Below, piece after piece: positions 5,167 through 5,229 of a stretch of DNA of 5,229 bases. Made by a program: the position numbers and the translations under genes. The first letter of the stretch is position 1. The number at the start of each line of letters is the position of its first letter. Source of the stretch: Paracoccaceae bacterium. GTDB lineage: Bacteria > Pseudomonadota > Alphaproteobacteria > Rhodobacterales > Rhodobacteraceae. Under the pieces are notes generated by a model. That model was not told the DNA's origin and did not search any database. It worked only from the letters and a program-made list of their open reading frames with translations. Where the stretch lies: the NCBI GenBank assembly GCA_003250135.1, contig QKHF01000291.1:1-5229 (forward strand), read 5' to 3'.

Positions 5167-5229
5167 TCAGCGCTCCGTAAACTTGATCTCGATCCGGCGG
5201 TTGCGGGCGTAGGCCTCTTCGGTGTCGCC
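5167..5229 (-). CDS. OmpA/MotB-like peptidoglycan-binding protein, C-terminal end (partial)
   Basis: The last 20 codons of a gene that continues past the right edge, reading GDTEEAYARNRRIEIKFTER and then TGA at 5169-5167. The ARNRRIEIKFTER ending is the final helix and strand of the OmpA-like (OmpA/MotB/Pal) domain, in which the NRRxE region lies at the peptidoglycan-binding end. The protein probably sits in the inner or outer membrane with this domain in the periplasm on the cell wall; which subfamily cannot be told from this fragment. Its stop is 8 bases before the VIT1-type ATG, suggesting one operon. Confidence 0.75.
   Translation of the reverse strand, partial: GDTEEAYARNRRIEIKFTER

Noticed and set aside
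1..5229. CRISPR array, tRNA, insertion sequence ends, toxin-antitoxin pair or defence system
   Set aside because: No repeated spacers, cloverleaf, transposase, terminal inverted repeats or defence-type domains are visible on either strand.

Overview
The window looks like alphaproteobacterial DNA, probably Rhizobiales or Rhodobacterales. It is generally GC-rich, the arsC and ArsR types are those common in that class, and the cyclase–TolB-like–TPR architecture is one I associate with rhizobia. No rRNA, tRNA, CRISPR array, insertion sequence or complete mobile element is visible. All complete genes are on the minus strand; only a 12-codon gene tail at the left edge is on the plus strand.

Layout from left to right. 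Positions 1-40 hold the 3' end of an unidentified plus-strand gene. A strong GC hairpin at 52-85 follows, in the gap between two convergent genes. Positions 237-2153 encode a class III adenylate cyclase with a single membrane segment, a TolB/FlgO-like domain and a TPR tail. Positions 2154-2445 contain no recognisable full gene, but hold two short minus-strand reading frames that look like a gene remnant and a 26-codon mini-ORF, plus small inverted repeats. Positions 2446-4349 are a compact arsenic resistance operon transcribed leftward: arsR, then arsC, then acr3. A perfect 24-bp palindrome overlaps the arsR start codon. Positions 4412-5158 encode a VIT1/CCC1-type iron/manganese transporter, and 5167-5229 is the C-terminal end of an OmpA/MotB-like peptidoglycan-binding protein lying just upstream of it.

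How the genes work together. ArsR represses its own operon until arsenite (or antimonite) binds its C-terminal cysteines. ArsC reduces arsenate to arsenite, and Acr3 exports the arsenite. This is the standard minimal arsRC-acr3 pathway. The VIT1 transporter and the OmpA-like gene are 8 bp apart and probably form a separate transcription unit reading toward arsR. The cyclase is less GC-rich in the stretches I counted and probably belongs to a different genomic block that meets the ars block in the 2154-2445 gap.

I see no convincing evidence of a wholly new system. The points most worth a second look are the operator fused to the arsR start codon with no ribosome binding site, the remnant and mini-ORF between acr3 and the cyclase, the histidine-rich loop of the VIT1 protein, and the transmembrane cyclase with a putative periplasmic TPR tail.
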